From: a virus
Strand: one strand, 5' to 3'
IMG/VR virus record: IMGVR_UViG_3300036944_000680
Location: 1 to 49,367 of that record
Length of the DNA: 49,367 bases
This document shows, one piece after another, positions 17,174 through 25,754 of the stretch. The position numbers were made by a program, and so were the translations under genes. A model generated the notes under the pieces. That model was given only the letters and a program-made list of their open reading frames with translations, was not told the DNA's origin and searched no databases. Every line of letters begins with the position of its first letter. Position 1 is the first letter of the stretch.

Positions 17174-19222
17174 TTATATTCTTTGTGCTGCTCCAGCCAT
17201 TTGCTGAACAGCGTTATTTCCCATGTTGTTTGCTACCCCACCTGGTACACCACCTTGTGTTTGCATATCAGCCATTTGCATATCTTGTTTTTGTTTATCC
17301 TGTTCTTCTAGGGATAGTAATAGTTTTGTTGGATCATCACCATTAGCTTCCATAACAGTTACAGCAAGTTCATCCATATTAATCATTCCAGGGAATAGTT
17401 GTGAATAGGTTTGTGCCTTATACATAACAACGGCTTGTTCAGCAGCCTTAGTACTTTCAATACGTTTATCTGCAACAACCTTTACATCAAAGTCAAACAT
17501 ATCTTCAATATAGTCAAATGGTAGTGCTACGATCTCAACACGTTCTCCACTGAGTACTGATTCAACAGCAGCAGTTTCTTCAACCTCTTTTGCTGAAGGC
17601 ATTTCAGATTCATCTTTATATACTTGAATTATTTTTCTACCACGTCTAATTCTACCATCCTTATCTGGAGATAGTGCAGCATTCTCTATTGAAAATTCAT
17701 TAAACGCAGAGTTAATATATTCCATTTTCTCTCCTATTATTTTATGTGCAATAGGATTCTTTGGGTCAAAGTAAACCTGTAAAATGTTTCCAATTCTTAA
17801 TGTTGTTTTTCTTTTTACAAATTCTTGAATCTGTAAACCAAAATATGATAGTGTTGATGCTATACCCGCAGCAGCAGTTTCGATAGCAGCAGCAGTTGTT
17901 CGGTCAGCAAGTTCAGAAGTAGAACCACTACCTAAACTGTCAACAGATGCATCATTAATAATTCCTTTCGTATAATCAAGTACATAAGAGTAGAAACCAT
18001 TTGGTGGACTAATCTTTAATTCCTTAATAGAATCATTAATAGACTTACCACCAGTATCAATTGAGATACGTCTACCTGGTCTTAATATATCATCTTCAAT
18101 ATAATCAGATGAAGATGTTATGATAGGAGAAAATAGAGCCATGATTGATTGGTCATAAACCATGTTTGACATAACGTCAAGTTGGTCTTGTGACTCTCTC
18201 AATTTATCAGGCATTGATTTACCATAGAGGAAGTTTGATGATAAGTGTTCAAACTTCATAATAGCAAATGGTAATTTTTTATGTTTAAATGGTAGTGGTG
18301 ATGTTTCAAATTTATCTTCACTAATTTCAATTGGGTTTATCCAAATACCATTAGCAAGAATAATATATTCATCAGTGTTCTCTTTGTAGATATGAAGAAC
18401 CTCAACCATACCTTCACCTAAACTTAAATTTGTATCATCTCTGTATGCAGGGAAATCCTCTTTAGAGATATGTGCGTACGCAGGAATTTCTTTACCTTTT
18501 TCAAAGGAACTATATTTCTTTAGGAAGCTAGAGTGATCTAAAACCTCTCTCCATGCAGCACCAGATAAATCATGGATACTTGACACAAACACATTTGATG
18601 GATAAAAGTCTTCTAGGTTTACAATAGTAGTTATTAACTTGTTCTTTACAACTTCTTCTTTTGAAACAGTACCATCAGATTTAATATCTCTTTTTAGTTT
18701 AGTTTCTTTAATATGTCCCTCATAGATAACAGCCGTTCCACAGACAAGAGCTTCAGTAATTACATCAGCCATTGTCATTGCGTAACTATTCGTTTCTTCT
18801 GAATATTCATAAAGGTCATTTAGTATTGATGACCTACGATGTTTACCTGTACCATGTCCTTTAATCTGTCCGATAGGCATTGACTGAATAGCACGACCAG
18901 AAATATTGTTTATCTTGTTACGTGTCATTGGCACATGCATAACACCTTGCCAATCTTCTATGTTATCACGTTCATATACAGATGTAATATAACGATACTT
19001 AGATTCATCAATGTACTCAGTAAGTGTCAAGTTACCAAACAGAGACATTGTCTGATTTCTCATATCTCTCCATGTTCTAAATTCTTGATAGGCTAAACTA
19101 GCAATTTCTTTTTCTTCAGCTGTTTCAAGTGGTAACCTTATTGAAGGAATAGGTAAACCTTTCTTGTTTCTTTTTAATTTGTCTGCAGTGGTTTTAAACC
19201 CACCTATTCTAGTATGTGACAT
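17174..19222 (-). CDS. Portal protein
   Basis: 682 residues, the right size for a large portal of a short-tailed phage. The start MSHTRIGGFKTTADKLKRN is followed by a helical N-terminus with W-rich elements (FRTWRDMRNQTM, NIEDWQGVMHVPMT), a central alpha/beta core and the long helical crown (residues about 430-500, 560-640). The C-terminus is Gln/Met/Gly-rich (QKQDMQMADMQTQGGVPGG), often seen in portal tails. It is next to the terminase genes, with a clear promoter just upstream. The portal forms the dodecameric DNA entry ring. The exact subfamily is not identified. Confidence 0.8.
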   Translation of the reverse strand: MSHTRIGGFKTTADKLKRNKKGLPIPSIRLPLETAEEKEIASLAYQEFRTWRDMRNQTMSLFGNLTLTEYIDESKYRYITSVYERDNIEDWQGVMHVPMTRNKINNISGRAIQSMPIGQIKGHGTGKHRRSSILNDLYEYSEETNSYAMTMADVITEALVCGTAVIYEGHIKETKLKRDIKSDGTVSKEEVVKNKLITTIVNLEDFYPSNVFVSSIHDLSGAAWREVLDHSSFLKKYSSFEKGKEIPAYAHISKEDFPAYRDDTNLSLGEGMVEVLHIYKENTDEYIILANGIWINPIEISEDKFETSPLPFKHKKLPFAIMKFEHLSSNFLYGKSMPDKLRESQDQLDVMSNMVYDQSIMALFSPIITSSSDYIEDDILRPGRRISIDTGGKSINDSIKELKISPPNGFYSYVLDYTKGIINDASVDSLGSGSTSELADRTTAAAIETAAAGIASTLSYFGLQIQEFVKRKTTLRIGNILQVYFDPKNPIAHKIIGEKMEYINSAFNEFSIENAALSPDKDGRIRRGRKIIQVYKDESEMPSAKEVEETAAVESVLSGERVEIVALPFDYIEDMFDFDVKVVADKRIESTKAAEQAVVMYKAQTYSQLFPGMINMDELAVTVMEANGDDPTKLLLSLEEQDKQKQDMQMADMQTQGGVPGGVANNMGNNAVQQMAGAAQRI

Positions 19223-19256
19223 ATTTTTATTATTAGATGTGATACACCTAATGAGA

Positions 19257-19285
19257 AGTATAGCATACTTTTAACATTTTGTCAA
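19257..19285 (-). promoter_or_regulatory. Sigma70-type promoter for the portal gene
   Basis: Minus strand: -35 TTGACA (19285-19280), 17-bp spacer ending in TATGC, -10 TATACT (19262-19257). The ATG of portal is at 19222, giving a leader of about 28 nt. It is one of the best promoters in the window. Confidence 0.88.
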
Positions 19286-19296
19286 GTGTTTTTGAC

Positions 19297-19704
19297 CTAA
19301 TGTAACTCAATTAAACCCTTCGCATTACCTATTGCTGTTTCAAGGAAATCTTGATTGTTTGCCAATAAGTATAAGCGTCTGTCAATAACTGTAGTAGCCG
19401 ATATATAACCATGTATTTTATTTACTGATTCCTTGACCTTATCCATTAAATTCTTTCTTTCTAGCTCTTGATACACAGAGAAATTATTTAATAACTCAGA
19501 CTGTGTCTTTCTATAGAGTGCATATATACCTATGTCAAGAGGAATGTCAACAAGTAGGTAATCATACAATGGTGTCCGAAAATAAATACGTGCATAATTA
19601 TTTTTTCTCATGTACTTGACATATAAATTTTTATTTTTATATTTGTCAATTATTTTCTTAAACCAGTAACTACCTCTGTCATAAATTTTTTTATCACAAA
19701 TCAT
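19297..19704 (-). CDS. Unknown protein between terminase and portal
   Basis: 135 residues, basic, rich in Tyr, Lys and Asn (MICDKKIYDRGSYWFKKIID). It contains a possible beta hairpin (NNYARIYFRTPLYDYLLVDI) and C-terminal helices. Neither a nuclease motif nor a zinc cluster is visible. It starts one base after the large terminase stop, so it is probably translated together with it. A packaging accessory role is possible from context only. Confidence 0.5.
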   Translation of the reverse strand: MICDKKIYDRGSYWFKKIIDKYKNKNLYVKYMRKNNYARIYFRTPLYDYLLVDIPLDIGIYALYRKTQSELLNNFSVYQELERKNLMDKVKESVNKIHGYISATTVIDRRLYLLANNQDFLETAIGNAKGLIELH

Positions 19705-19705
19705 A

Positions 19706-21385
19706 TTATCTTAATCTTCTTGTTGTAGAATTAAACTTTACATCTTTGTTTTGTCTATAAGATATATTCTTATCAAATACTTTCTTTTCATTGTTGTTTG
19801 GCATATTCATAAGTCCAACACATAAGTATTCAAATGATGTGGCCATGTGTGAATATTGATTATGGTTTGGTGTTGCAGTTGCTTTAACAATTCTTTGACC
19901 CTCAACATTAGTAGACGAGAATGAATAGTTTAACATTGAAATATCTAACCATTGTGTCCCCTTTGTTTCGTTCATTTCAATTCCACGTAATATTAACTTC
20001 TCTGTATCTGTTCTACGTGCATTATGAGAAATCTTCTCCATGTTAGTATTTACATGAATACCATAAATCTTTAATGTTTCAATAACTGAATAGTCTTGGT
20101 TTTGTGCTTTGTTTTTTCCAGATGGATCACCGAAGTGTACAGCCTTTTTCCATGTACCATGTTGCCTAATCATTTCATATTCCTCATCAGTATATGAGTA
20201 TTGATATTCAACAAGCATCGTTCCAGTTACCAATGGAACAAAGTAATCAATATTCTTTACATCTGTTTTATAGTATGCATTAACGATTCTTAACTTACCA
20301 TCCTTAACCTGTGACCAAATAATAGCAGTACCATCAGCTCTACCAAAGTCCCATGATACATAAAGTGGTAAGTCTGGATTATATGGATATATACCCTTGA
20401 CAACATTAGACCTCCATTCATTGTAGATTACACCAACACGTGAAGCATCATATGAGATATCAACCTCTCGTGCAACAGTTTCTTTACTTTCTTTTAACTT
20501 TTGTAGGTTATACCAATTTAAATCTTTTAGTGGGTGTTCAGACCAATGCAGTCTTAGTGTATGTAGTCCAGAATCAACAAGCATCTTATAATAATTATAA
20601 CCATTAGGTGTTGAGTTACCTATACGACAAGATGTTGTTTGTGATGATGCCTCCCATGCAGATTTACCATAGTCCCAGAAACCTAACTCATCAAAGAAGA
20701 TAGCAGTCTTTCTTGCTCCACGTCCAAAGTCAGAGTTCATCGTGTCACCTGTAATGTATGAATCTATCTGTGGGTTATATAGATTCATACGTGTAAAGTG
20801 TTTCTTTGGAACAAAACCTTTTGGTAAAATCCAATTAGGTAAACTATCCATTATATATTTTAATTTACCAAACATCGAGTCGATAGTTCCATCTGAAACA
20901 AGTTTCTCTTTATAAGAACCAATAAGAAAGTTTGATCCTGGTTTAAATAACCAATACCAAGTAAAGACATAGAGCACCGTCCATGACACTCCCATCTCAC
21001 GACTTTTCTCAATAAGGAAATCAGATCCACGTTCTATTGACAAAACTAATTCTCTTATTAATTTCTTTTGAAAAGGAAAGAGTATTAATGGTAGATTTTG
21101 TACCCTTGTTCTTGGTGAGTTAACATAACCAAATACCTGTGACCAAGTAAGGATTGAGTTAGTAATAACTTCAGCTCTCTGCTCATCGGTCATATCCCTA
21201 TCCCCTTGTTTAGAACAAAGGATGTAGAGTGCTGCACGTGATTCAATATCTTTCTCAGCAGCGTTCTTCCATGACACAGAGTTTAGTATAGTCTCTCTGT
21301 TGTCATCATAGTGTGCTGCTAATAGCTTTTCAGTATTCTCTTTAACTATAGCAGTTAATTGTAAAATCTCTTTTGTATCTTCCAT
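19706..21385 (-). CDS. terL: Terminase large subunit (DNA packaging ATPase-nuclease)
   Basis: 559 residues. The ATPase domain shows FPFQKKLIRELV, then a Walker A-like EKSREMGVSW at about residue 125-135, a Walker B TAIFFDELGFW at about 228-238, and the coupling motif STPNGYNYY. The C-terminal nuclease domain has the RNase H-like strand VSWDFGRADGTAIIW with its acidic residue, and GDPSGKNKAQNQDYSVI further on. This is a standard TerL layout. It packages DNA into the prohead through the portal. It lies directly after the putative small subunit and shares its transcript. A confident assignment. Confidence 0.93.
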   Translation of the reverse strand: MEDTKEILQLTAIVKENTEKLLAAHYDDNRETILNSVSWKNAAEKDIESRAALYILCSKQGDRDMTDEQRAEVITNSILTWSQVFGYVNSPRTRVQNLPLILFPFQKKLIRELVLSIERGSDFLIEKSREMGVSWTVLYVFTWYWLFKPGSNFLIGSYKEKLVSDGTIDSMFGKLKYIMDSLPNWILPKGFVPKKHFTRMNLYNPQIDSYITGDTMNSDFGRGARKTAIFFDELGFWDYGKSAWEASSQTTSCRIGNSTPNGYNYYKMLVDSGLHTLRLHWSEHPLKDLNWYNLQKLKESKETVAREVDISYDASRVGVIYNEWRSNVVKGIYPYNPDLPLYVSWDFGRADGTAIIWSQVKDGKLRIVNAYYKTDVKNIDYFVPLVTGTMLVEYQYSYTDEEYEMIRQHGTWKKAVHFGDPSGKNKAQNQDYSVIETLKIYGIHVNTNMEKISHNARRTDTEKLILRGIEMNETKGTQWLDISMLNYSFSSTNVEGQRIVKATATPNHNQYSHMATSFEYLCVGLMNMPNNNEKKVFDKNISYRQNKDVKFNSTTRRLR

Positions 21386-21420
21386 ATTATTTTGAATGAA
21401 TATTTAAAATATCCACATAA

Positions 21421-22167
21421 CTATCTTTGTTGTTCCCTAAAATCGTTTAATATACTAATCAAATCTTCAGTAGGTTTATTATCTAATCCCTGAACCTTAA
21501 CAATATGTGCCACGTGTTGTGTAGCTTCACCATTCTCAATTCTACGCATATCATTAGTCATCTTAACAACCTCAGTAATCTTCTTTAGGTCAAGTGCTTT
21601 AATATCTTGTTTCTTTGTAATGGTGTTTAGTTTCAAGTCTAACAGGTTCATTGACTTATCATTAATTGCCTCAGCCTTCTTAACCAAGTCACTAATAGGT
21701 TTAGCAACCTCATACTTAACAGACTTAGTTGAAACATATCTTGCAGGTGAATCAATATCCATCTCTGTAAATAACCTTTGTTTAACAATCTCAGTAATTT
21801 CTCTTACCTCAGCCTCACTAATGTATTCAGCATACAGAGCTTGCTTATTAACTACATCTTGATAAATACGTTGAACAATGTTAGTATGTTTCTTTTTGTC
21901 GCCAGGAAACACCCTTTCAATACCATACTTCTCAGCAACCTGTTTTCTTACCAACCACTTATGATCTAAGAATATCATAACAGCTTCTTTTTCAGTAAAA
22001 CCTAACTTCTTATATGTAGGTATTTGATATTCATCAGTAAGATAATTATCTAGGTTAGCCTGTGGTATACCAACAGATAAACATAGCTTATGTAGCTTTT
22101 CTAACCTTTCAAATTCAAATTCCTGTTCCGCATCCCTCTGTCCTTGTTTTAAATCTATAACGCTCAT
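21421..22167 (-). CDS. terS: Putative terminase small subunit
   Basis: 248 residues from ATG 22167. This start is chosen because the promoter -10 ends at 22174, so transcription should begin at or near the A of this ATG, giving a leaderless mRNA. Two upstream in-frame ATGs lie inside the promoter. The protein is helical, with a possible DNA-binding helix-turn-helix region around residues 50-100 (FTEKEAVMIFLDHKWLVRKQ) and a C-terminal coiled part. It is the first gene of the packaging operon, right before TerL. Small terminases recognise phage DNA and regulate TerL. The call is from context and fold type. Confidence 0.65.
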   Translation of the reverse strand: MSVIDLKQGQRDAEQEFEFERLEKLHKLCLSVGIPQANLDNYLTDEYQIPTYKKLGFTEKEAVMIFLDHKWLVRKQVAEKYGIERVFPGDKKKHTNIVQRIYQDVVNKQALYAEYISEAEVREITEIVKQRLFTEMDIDSPARYVSTKSVKYEVAKPISDLVKKAEAINDKSMNLLDLKLNTITKKQDIKALDLKKITEVVKMTNDMRRIENGEATQHVAHIVKVQGLDNKPTEDLISILNDFREQQR

Positions 22168-22173
22168 GTACAT

Positions 22174-22202
22174 ATGATAGCACAATATGGTATGTTTGTC
22201 AA
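22174..22202 (-). promoter_or_regulatory. Leaderless promoter of the packaging/virion operon
   Basis: Minus strand: -35 TTGACA (22202-22197), 17-bp spacer ending in TGTGC, -10 TATCAT (22179-22174). The expected start is near 22167, the A of the terS ATG, so the mRNA should lack a 5' leader. It diverges from the plus-strand promoter at 22292. Confidence 0.82.
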
Positions 22203-22291
22203 GTATAACAGTGTTTATATTTATAAATGTATTGCGTTCATAAATAGGATTTTGTCAAGATGTTATTAAATAAGGGTTTTATGAGATAAAC

Positions 22292-22320
22292 TTGACTTTT
22301 ATATTGAGATATGCTATACT
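22292..22320 (+). promoter_or_regulatory. Promoter of the 22.3-22.7 kb RNA
   Basis: TTGACT (22292-22297), 17-bp spacer ending in TATGC, TATACT (22315-22320). Expected start near 22327. No gene follows for more than 500 bp, so this strong promoter appears to drive a non-coding RNA. Confidence 0.85.
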
Positions 22321-22326
22321 TCTTTT

Positions 22327-22720
22327 ATCACATGATTTCAATGTGTGATTACCATAAATAATAATGTATTGAACGTATACGTTGAAATACAATCCACTTA
22401 GGGAGTACTAATTCGGAATTAGATAATGTATTAATTAATTCTTACTTAGCCCCTTCGTACAAGAGAATATGAGTTGCTATATAACCGCTAGTCCGTATAG
22501 TCACCGCTAATTCATATTCATATAGCGACTATCTTAGAAATAAGATCTTTCATGCCGATATGACGTTGGGTGAATAGATGCAAGACGATTTAGTAATTTG
22601 GAAATACTAAACCATTATTATTGATAAATATATTTGAAGAATTACATTATTTTTATAGTGTAATGCTCTTTCATACCTCAAATCAATTAAATGAATAGAG
22701 GATATAATAGTAGATACTAA
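22327..22720 (+). ncRNA. Candidate structured non-coding RNA of about 400 nt
   Basis: It begins at a strong promoter and holds no plausible gene. Many stems can be read directly: ATCACA/TGTGAT near the 5' end; TGTATT..AACG-TATA-CGTT..AATACA; CTAATT-CGG-AATTAG; a 10-bp helix GTTGCTATAT/ATATAGCGAC with one G-U pair; ATCTTA-GAAA-TAAGAT with a GNRA loop; TTTAGTA/TACTAAA; and ATTACATT/AGTGTAAT. Such density of stems is well above what I see in flanking sequence. No match to tmRNA, 6S or RNase P signatures is seen. The 3' end is uncertain. A regulatory or host-directed RNA is possible. Confidence 0.55.
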
Positions 22721-22809
22721 TGTTTACCACATTAACCTTAGCAGGCAAAAGTAAAATCAAAGATATTTATCAAAAAAATCCTCACCCTTTAGTAGTGTGT
22801 ATAAACCTC

Positions 22810-22838
22810 TTGACTTTTCTTCCAAAATATGCTATACT
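22810..22838 (+). promoter_or_regulatory. Promoter for the small membrane protein at 22862
   Basis: TTGACT (22810-22815), 17-bp spacer ending in TATGC, TATACT (22833-22838). The gene start is 24 bp downstream, behind an AAGGAG ribosome binding site. Confidence 0.87.
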
Positions 22839-22861
22839 TTTATTGCGGTTAAGGAGTCTTT

Positions 22862-22993
22862 ATGACCAACTACCGAAAAGAGAATCTACAGACCCGATGT
22901 TTTTACTGGATGGCAATTATTTTTTCTCTTGTACTAATCATCGAACCTGTAAGGATAGACATAACACACTTTGTCAATAGGTCAGCGTCCTAG
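22862..22993 (+). CDS. Small single-helix membrane protein
   Basis: 43 residues (MTNYRKENLQTRCFYWMAII then a hydrophobic stretch to about residue 29 and a polar tail ending RSAS). One membrane helix spans about residues 14-30. It has the clearest Shine-Dalgarno site in the window (AAGGAG at 22851-22856, 5-nt spacing), its own strong promoter and a downstream intrinsic terminator. As the first gene of the right arm it is probably expressed very early. Early membrane peptides often block superinfection or alter the host envelope; that is inference. A longer overlapping frame (22720-22980) contains the promoter and is rejected. Confidence 0.65.
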   Translation: MTNYRKENLQTRCFYWMAIIFSLVLIIEPVRIDITHFVNRSAS

Positions 22994-23068
22994 CTATGGT
23001 TGGTACAATAGAGAACATAACTGTACTCAAACAAATGAATTTTTATAAAAGAATATTTAGATCAAGCC

Positions 23069-23096
23069 AAGCCCTAGTTCGACATGGGGTTTTTTA
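23069..23096 (+). terminator. Intrinsic terminator after the early membrane gene
   Basis: Stem AAGCCCT / GGGGTTT with G-U pairs, 10-nt loop, followed by a run of six T. It closes the transcript started at 22810. Confidence 0.7.
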
Positions 23097-23122
23097 ATTG
23101 TTCATTTTTGTGTATCATTTTA

Positions 23123-23143
23123 ATAAATGCAAATTATTTGCAA
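23123..23143 (+). repeat. 21-bp near-palindromic repeat, copy 1
   Basis: Its core TGCAAATTATTTGCA (23128-23142) is a perfect 7-bp dyad around one central base. The whole 21 bp recurs in reverse complement at 23936-23956. This is the form expected of an operator or initiator-protein site. Confidence 0.7.
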
Positions 23144-23270
23144 AAGGTAATTAATACTTGTATTTGTTACTAACATATCCAATCGGCAGAATTAGCCTAA
23201 ACCTACAAATTTTTTTTATAATTTTTAAAACAGTAACCTCAATTTCATTGAGTTACAAAATGGCTTGTAG

Positions 23271-23288
23271 TACTAACAGTGACCTCGA
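23271..23288 (+). repeat. TACTAACAGT-N-ACCTCGA repeat, copy 1
   Basis: Matches copies at 26380-26397 and 26653-26668, all in non-coding DNA and in the same orientation. A partial copy (ACAGTAACCTC) lies at 23230-23240. Probably a protein-binding or recombination site; the partner is unknown. Confidence 0.65.
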
Positions 23289-23549
23289 GGATACTTTGTA
23301 TTACATTTATAAATTTGATGTATGAGGGGATATTGGGGTATATATATAACCCCACCCCCGCCACCCCTCCCCCCTAGTCCTCCCTTATCAATATCACTTT
23401 ACACAATCAGCCTGCAGTCAAGAGCTGAAAACAATCAAAACTTTTCTAAGATACACTATATAAGGGGGTACATTGGGTATATGTCCTTTAAACAAGACTC
23501 TGTAATCCATTCTAAGGCATTATAATTAATAGGGTGCTATATTAGTATG

Positions 23550-23690
23550 TCTTTAATTGTCCTTTAAGTGTGAACCTTATAAGGGTGTGCCTGTGTTAGT
23601 GTACTCTCTATAGGTGTACTCTATATACTATTGGTGGAAGTGTCCTTGTTGTAGATGTCCTTTATAGGTGTGTTCTTTATAAGGGTTCTT
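23550..23690 (+). repeat. Degenerate iteron-like repeats (GTGTxCTxTATAgG)
   Basis: At least six loosely spaced units read like GTGTACTCTATA, ATGTCCTTTATAGG or GTGTTCTTTATAAGG. The spacing is irregular (13-25 bp). Such arrays occur at initiator-binding origins. No gene overlaps. Confidence 0.45.
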
Positions 23691-23935
23691 GTTCGCTGGT
23701 TTTCTTTTTATTGCAAGTTGTAGAAGCAAACTATTTGACAAGTGAAGCGTAGGTGGGGTACCCCAAAGCAACTTTTTAAGGCTATACTATTCCCAAAGCA
23801 ACCCCTTAATAGATCCCCACATACTAAATCAACCATATATCAACACCATAACCCACTCTATTCCACTTTATACCACTACATAAAACCATTATAAACAAAC
23901 CTTTTAAAACACTTGACAAACCTTAACATAAATAA

Positions 23936-23956
23936 TTGCAAATAATTTGCATTTAT
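23936..23956 (-). repeat. 21-bp near-palindromic repeat, copy 2
   Basis: Reverse complement of 23123-23143 over 21 bp, with the core TGCAAATAATTTGCA at 23937-23951. The two copies enclose about 800 bp of gene-free DNA. A related half-site (ATTTGCAAAATAATT) occurs at 26465-26479 in the DnaA-box region. Confidence 0.7.
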
Positions 23957-24136
23957 GGCTTGCAGGTAATTATATTAACATTTGACATCTTTAATATTCT
24001 ATGTCATTTCACTATTTACCCATTGCATTATAAAAAGTAATAGTTTACTATATGAATATAAGCAAATAGCTTAATTAGTAACCGACTTAATGAATAAACG
24101 CTAGTTTATGAATATAATCTAGCGAATACTAAACAT

Positions 24137-24328
24137 ATGAACGAACAAACAAGAACTTACATCGTAGCCACCTTAATCTTTGCCTTACTAGCAGGTTTTA
24201 TGATCTACAATAGTAAACAAACAGATAAACTAGTTGATGACTATACTACTGTATGTAGTGAATATACGGGAGATTGTTGGCTAATTAATAAGGGTGAGGA
24301 TCAAGGGGATATTGAGCTGGGGGCATAG
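24137..24328 (+). CDS. Small single-helix membrane protein with a Cys pair
   Basis: 63 residues. A membrane helix spans about residues 8-25 (YIVATLIFALLAGFMIYN), followed by a short polar domain with two Cys (VCSEYTGDCWLI). The same layout occurs in the genes at 27001 and 27191. The Cys pair could form a disulfide outside the membrane. No Shine-Dalgarno site is seen; the start is preceded by AAACAT. The role is unknown; envelope modification or superinfection exclusion fits small early phage membrane proteins but is not shown. Confidence 0.6.
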   Translation: MNEQTRTYIVATLIFALLAGFMIYNSKQTDKLVDDYTTVCSEYTGDCWLINKGEDQGDIELGA

Positions 24329-24340
24329 AGTTACGCATAC

Positions 24341-24368
24341 TTGACTGGTATATACTAAGATGTATACT
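24341..24368 (+). promoter_or_regulatory. Probable promoter for 24403
   Basis: TTGACT (24341-24346), 16-bp spacer, TATACT (24363-24368) with TG directly before it. The spacing is one base shorter than in the other promoters, so it may be weaker. Confidence 0.6.
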
Positions 24369-24402
24369 GGTAAAGTGTATATAACCAATACACAATAATT
24401 AT

Positions 24403-24834
24403 ATGAAAACAGTATTTATAAAAAGAAACGATTTATTTGATGACATTAATATGGTTATGTTCAATAACATTAATCAGGTTGACGAATCATTTATTGAAGA
24501 TAATCATCATCTATTTGATAGAGTATGCGACAAATGCGATGGCTCAGGTGCAATAGTTGAAAATGATGAAGGTGTTGAATGCGATGAGTGCTCAGGTGAT
24601 TGCAGCCATGATTTAGAACCTTATCAATATTTTATTTGTAACCTTGACAGTTACCAAGAAGAACAATTAAAAGATTATGACGTACTATATGGATATTCAG
24701 AAAGGTGCGAGGCTCATATTATCCCTATATATGACCTTGGGACATCTTGGGGGGCGTTTTCTTACTCAAAAGAGGTAGAGGATGATTATATTCTTGCTCA
24801 CAATGAGACCTTGGAACGAACTACCTTTTATTAA
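24403..24834 (+). CDS. Small protein with DnaJ-type zinc motif
   Basis: 143 residues, acidic. The middle carries a CxxCxGxG-type knuckle (VCDKCDGSGAIV) followed by CDECSGDC, giving about four Cys for one zinc, like the DnaJ Cys-rich domain. The rest, with LGTSWGAFSYSKEVEDDYI near the C-terminus, resembles small phage proteins of unknown function. It follows a promoter at 24341. A role in protein or nucleic-acid binding is possible. Confidence 0.6.
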   Translation: MKTVFIKRNDLFDDINMVMFNNINQVDESFIEDNHHLFDRVCDKCDGSGAIVENDEGVECDECSGDCSHDLEPYQYFICNLDSYQEEQLKDYDVLYGYSERCEAHIIPIYDLGTSWGAFSYSKEVEDDYILAHNETLERTTFY

Positions 24835-24845
24835 TATATAGTTTT

Positions 24846-24885
24846 TACATAGAGAGCATACACGCTATGCTTTCCATTGTGCAAA
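24846..24885 (+). promoter_or_regulatory. Conserved leader element, copy 1
   Basis: TACATAGAG, then a hairpin AGCATA-CACGC-TATGCT, then TTTCCATTGTGCAAA, located 38 bp before the gene at 24923. The same plan recurs at 25946-25986 with a different hairpin sequence, so the structure is kept while the bases change. Confidence 0.6.
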
Positions 24886-24922
24886 GTATGTACAGAATTT
24901 ATTCAACAAATAACACGCTTAT

Positions 24923-25510
24923 ATGAAAACATTTAAAAAAACAATTGAAACAGAATCAAAAAGACTTGTTATACAATACGATGAATCTCCAGAATCGCCT
25001 AGAGAGTGGTCTAATCTTGGGTATTTTGTTCAGAAAACCAGTAGACATATTTCACCTGATGGAAAAGACAATGATTTTTATAGGGTTATGGTAGAGACTG
25101 GAGATATAGCAAAAAATACACAAAACCATATGGAATTGATGAAAGAAGAGCTTGAAAAACTTGAGCATAAAGTAAAATATATTTTTCCTGTTTCAATTCA
25201 TGAGCATAGTGCTATATCGTATGCACTTGGGGAACGCTTTGGTTTTGACTATTCAAACAATGCTTTTTATATTGTACTAGAAAACGAGGAAACCAAGGCA
25301 ATGACTGAGGAAGGCATAAAAGGGTATATTGATAGAGAGCTTGAAACCTATACCGCTTGGGCGAATGGTGAAGTTTATTGTTTTACTCTTTATGATGAGA
25401 AAGGAGAGCTTGAAGAATCATGCTGCGGGTTTTATGACCTTGAGGCTATCAAGCAAAACCTACCGAAAGAGTGGAAGGATGAGAATATGGAAGATTATTT
25501 GATTGATTAA
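24923..25510 (+). CDS. Conserved phage protein, SPREW family-like
   Basis: 195 residues. The motif YDESPESPREWSNLGYF near residues 19-35 is one I recall from many phage and mobile-element proteins of unknown function. Later segments match that type too (FPVSIHEHSAISYAL and GEVYCFTLYDEKGELEESCCGF). The fold looks alpha/beta and acidic, somewhat like antirestriction proteins, which would fit an early gene. The antirestriction idea is inference. A conserved hairpin element lies in the leader. Confidence 0.65.
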   Translation: MKTFKKTIETESKRLVIQYDESPESPREWSNLGYFVQKTSRHISPDGKDNDFYRVMVETGDIAKNTQNHMELMKEELEKLEHKVKYIFPVSIHEHSAISYALGERFGFDYSNNAFYIVLENEETKAMTEEGIKGYIDRELETYTAWANGEVYCFTLYDEKGELEESCCGFYDLEAIKQNLPKEWKDENMEDYLID

Positions 25511-25524
25511 TATTTAAACACTTG

Positions 25525-25545
25525 ACAATATATTTATATTGTTTT
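25525..25545 (+). terminator. Weak terminator after 25510
   Basis: An 8-bp all-AT/one-GC hairpin (ACAATATA-TT-TATATTGT) followed by TTT. It is AT-rich and may be only a partial stop. Confidence 0.35.
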
Positions 25546-25582
25546 GTGCTTGCATATTAGTAACCGCAAGAAAAACAAACAT

Positions 25583-25750
25583 ATGAACAAAGAAATAAAA
25601 GACCTATTACAAGTTATCATCTTTGAAGCAGTAAGATATAACAATTTTACAAGCCTTTCAAGTAAACATAACCATGATGATGAGCCCTTGACACCAGAGC
25701 TACGAGAGGCAATCAATGAGCTTGTAGCATTTATTAAACTTAATTATTAA
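25583..25750 (+). CDS. Small helical protein, unknown function
   Basis: 55 residues from ATG 25583 (MNKEIKDLLQVIIFEAVRYN); an upstream ATG at 25544 lies in the hairpin region and is less likely. The sequence is helical with a His/Asp patch (SKHNHDDEPLTPE). It lies in a run of small early genes and has no recognised family. Confidence 0.5.
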   Translation: MNKEIKDLLQVIIFEAVRYNNFTSLSSKHNHDDEPLTPELREAINELVAFIKLNY

Positions 25751-25754
25751 ACAT

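Larger units (their letters stand above)
22994..24136. other. 1.1-kb gene-free region with repeats
   Basis: No credible gene is seen on either strand. It holds a terminator (23069-23096), two copies of a 21-bp sequence in inverted orientation (23123-23143 and 23936-23956), one copy and one partial copy of the TACTAACAGT-type repeat (23271-23288; 23230-23240), a C-rich tract preceded by a GGGG/CCCC hairpin (23335-23390), and degenerate iteron-like repeats (23550-23690). This may be a replication, partition or recombination locus. Confidence 0.6.

Noticed and set aside
22720-22980. 86-residue frame
   Set aside because: It contains a full promoter (22810-22838) and the ribosome binding site of the gene at 22862.
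23322-23525. 67-residue frame over the C-rich tract
   Set aside because: Pro-rich low-complexity sequence with no start signal; non-coding context.
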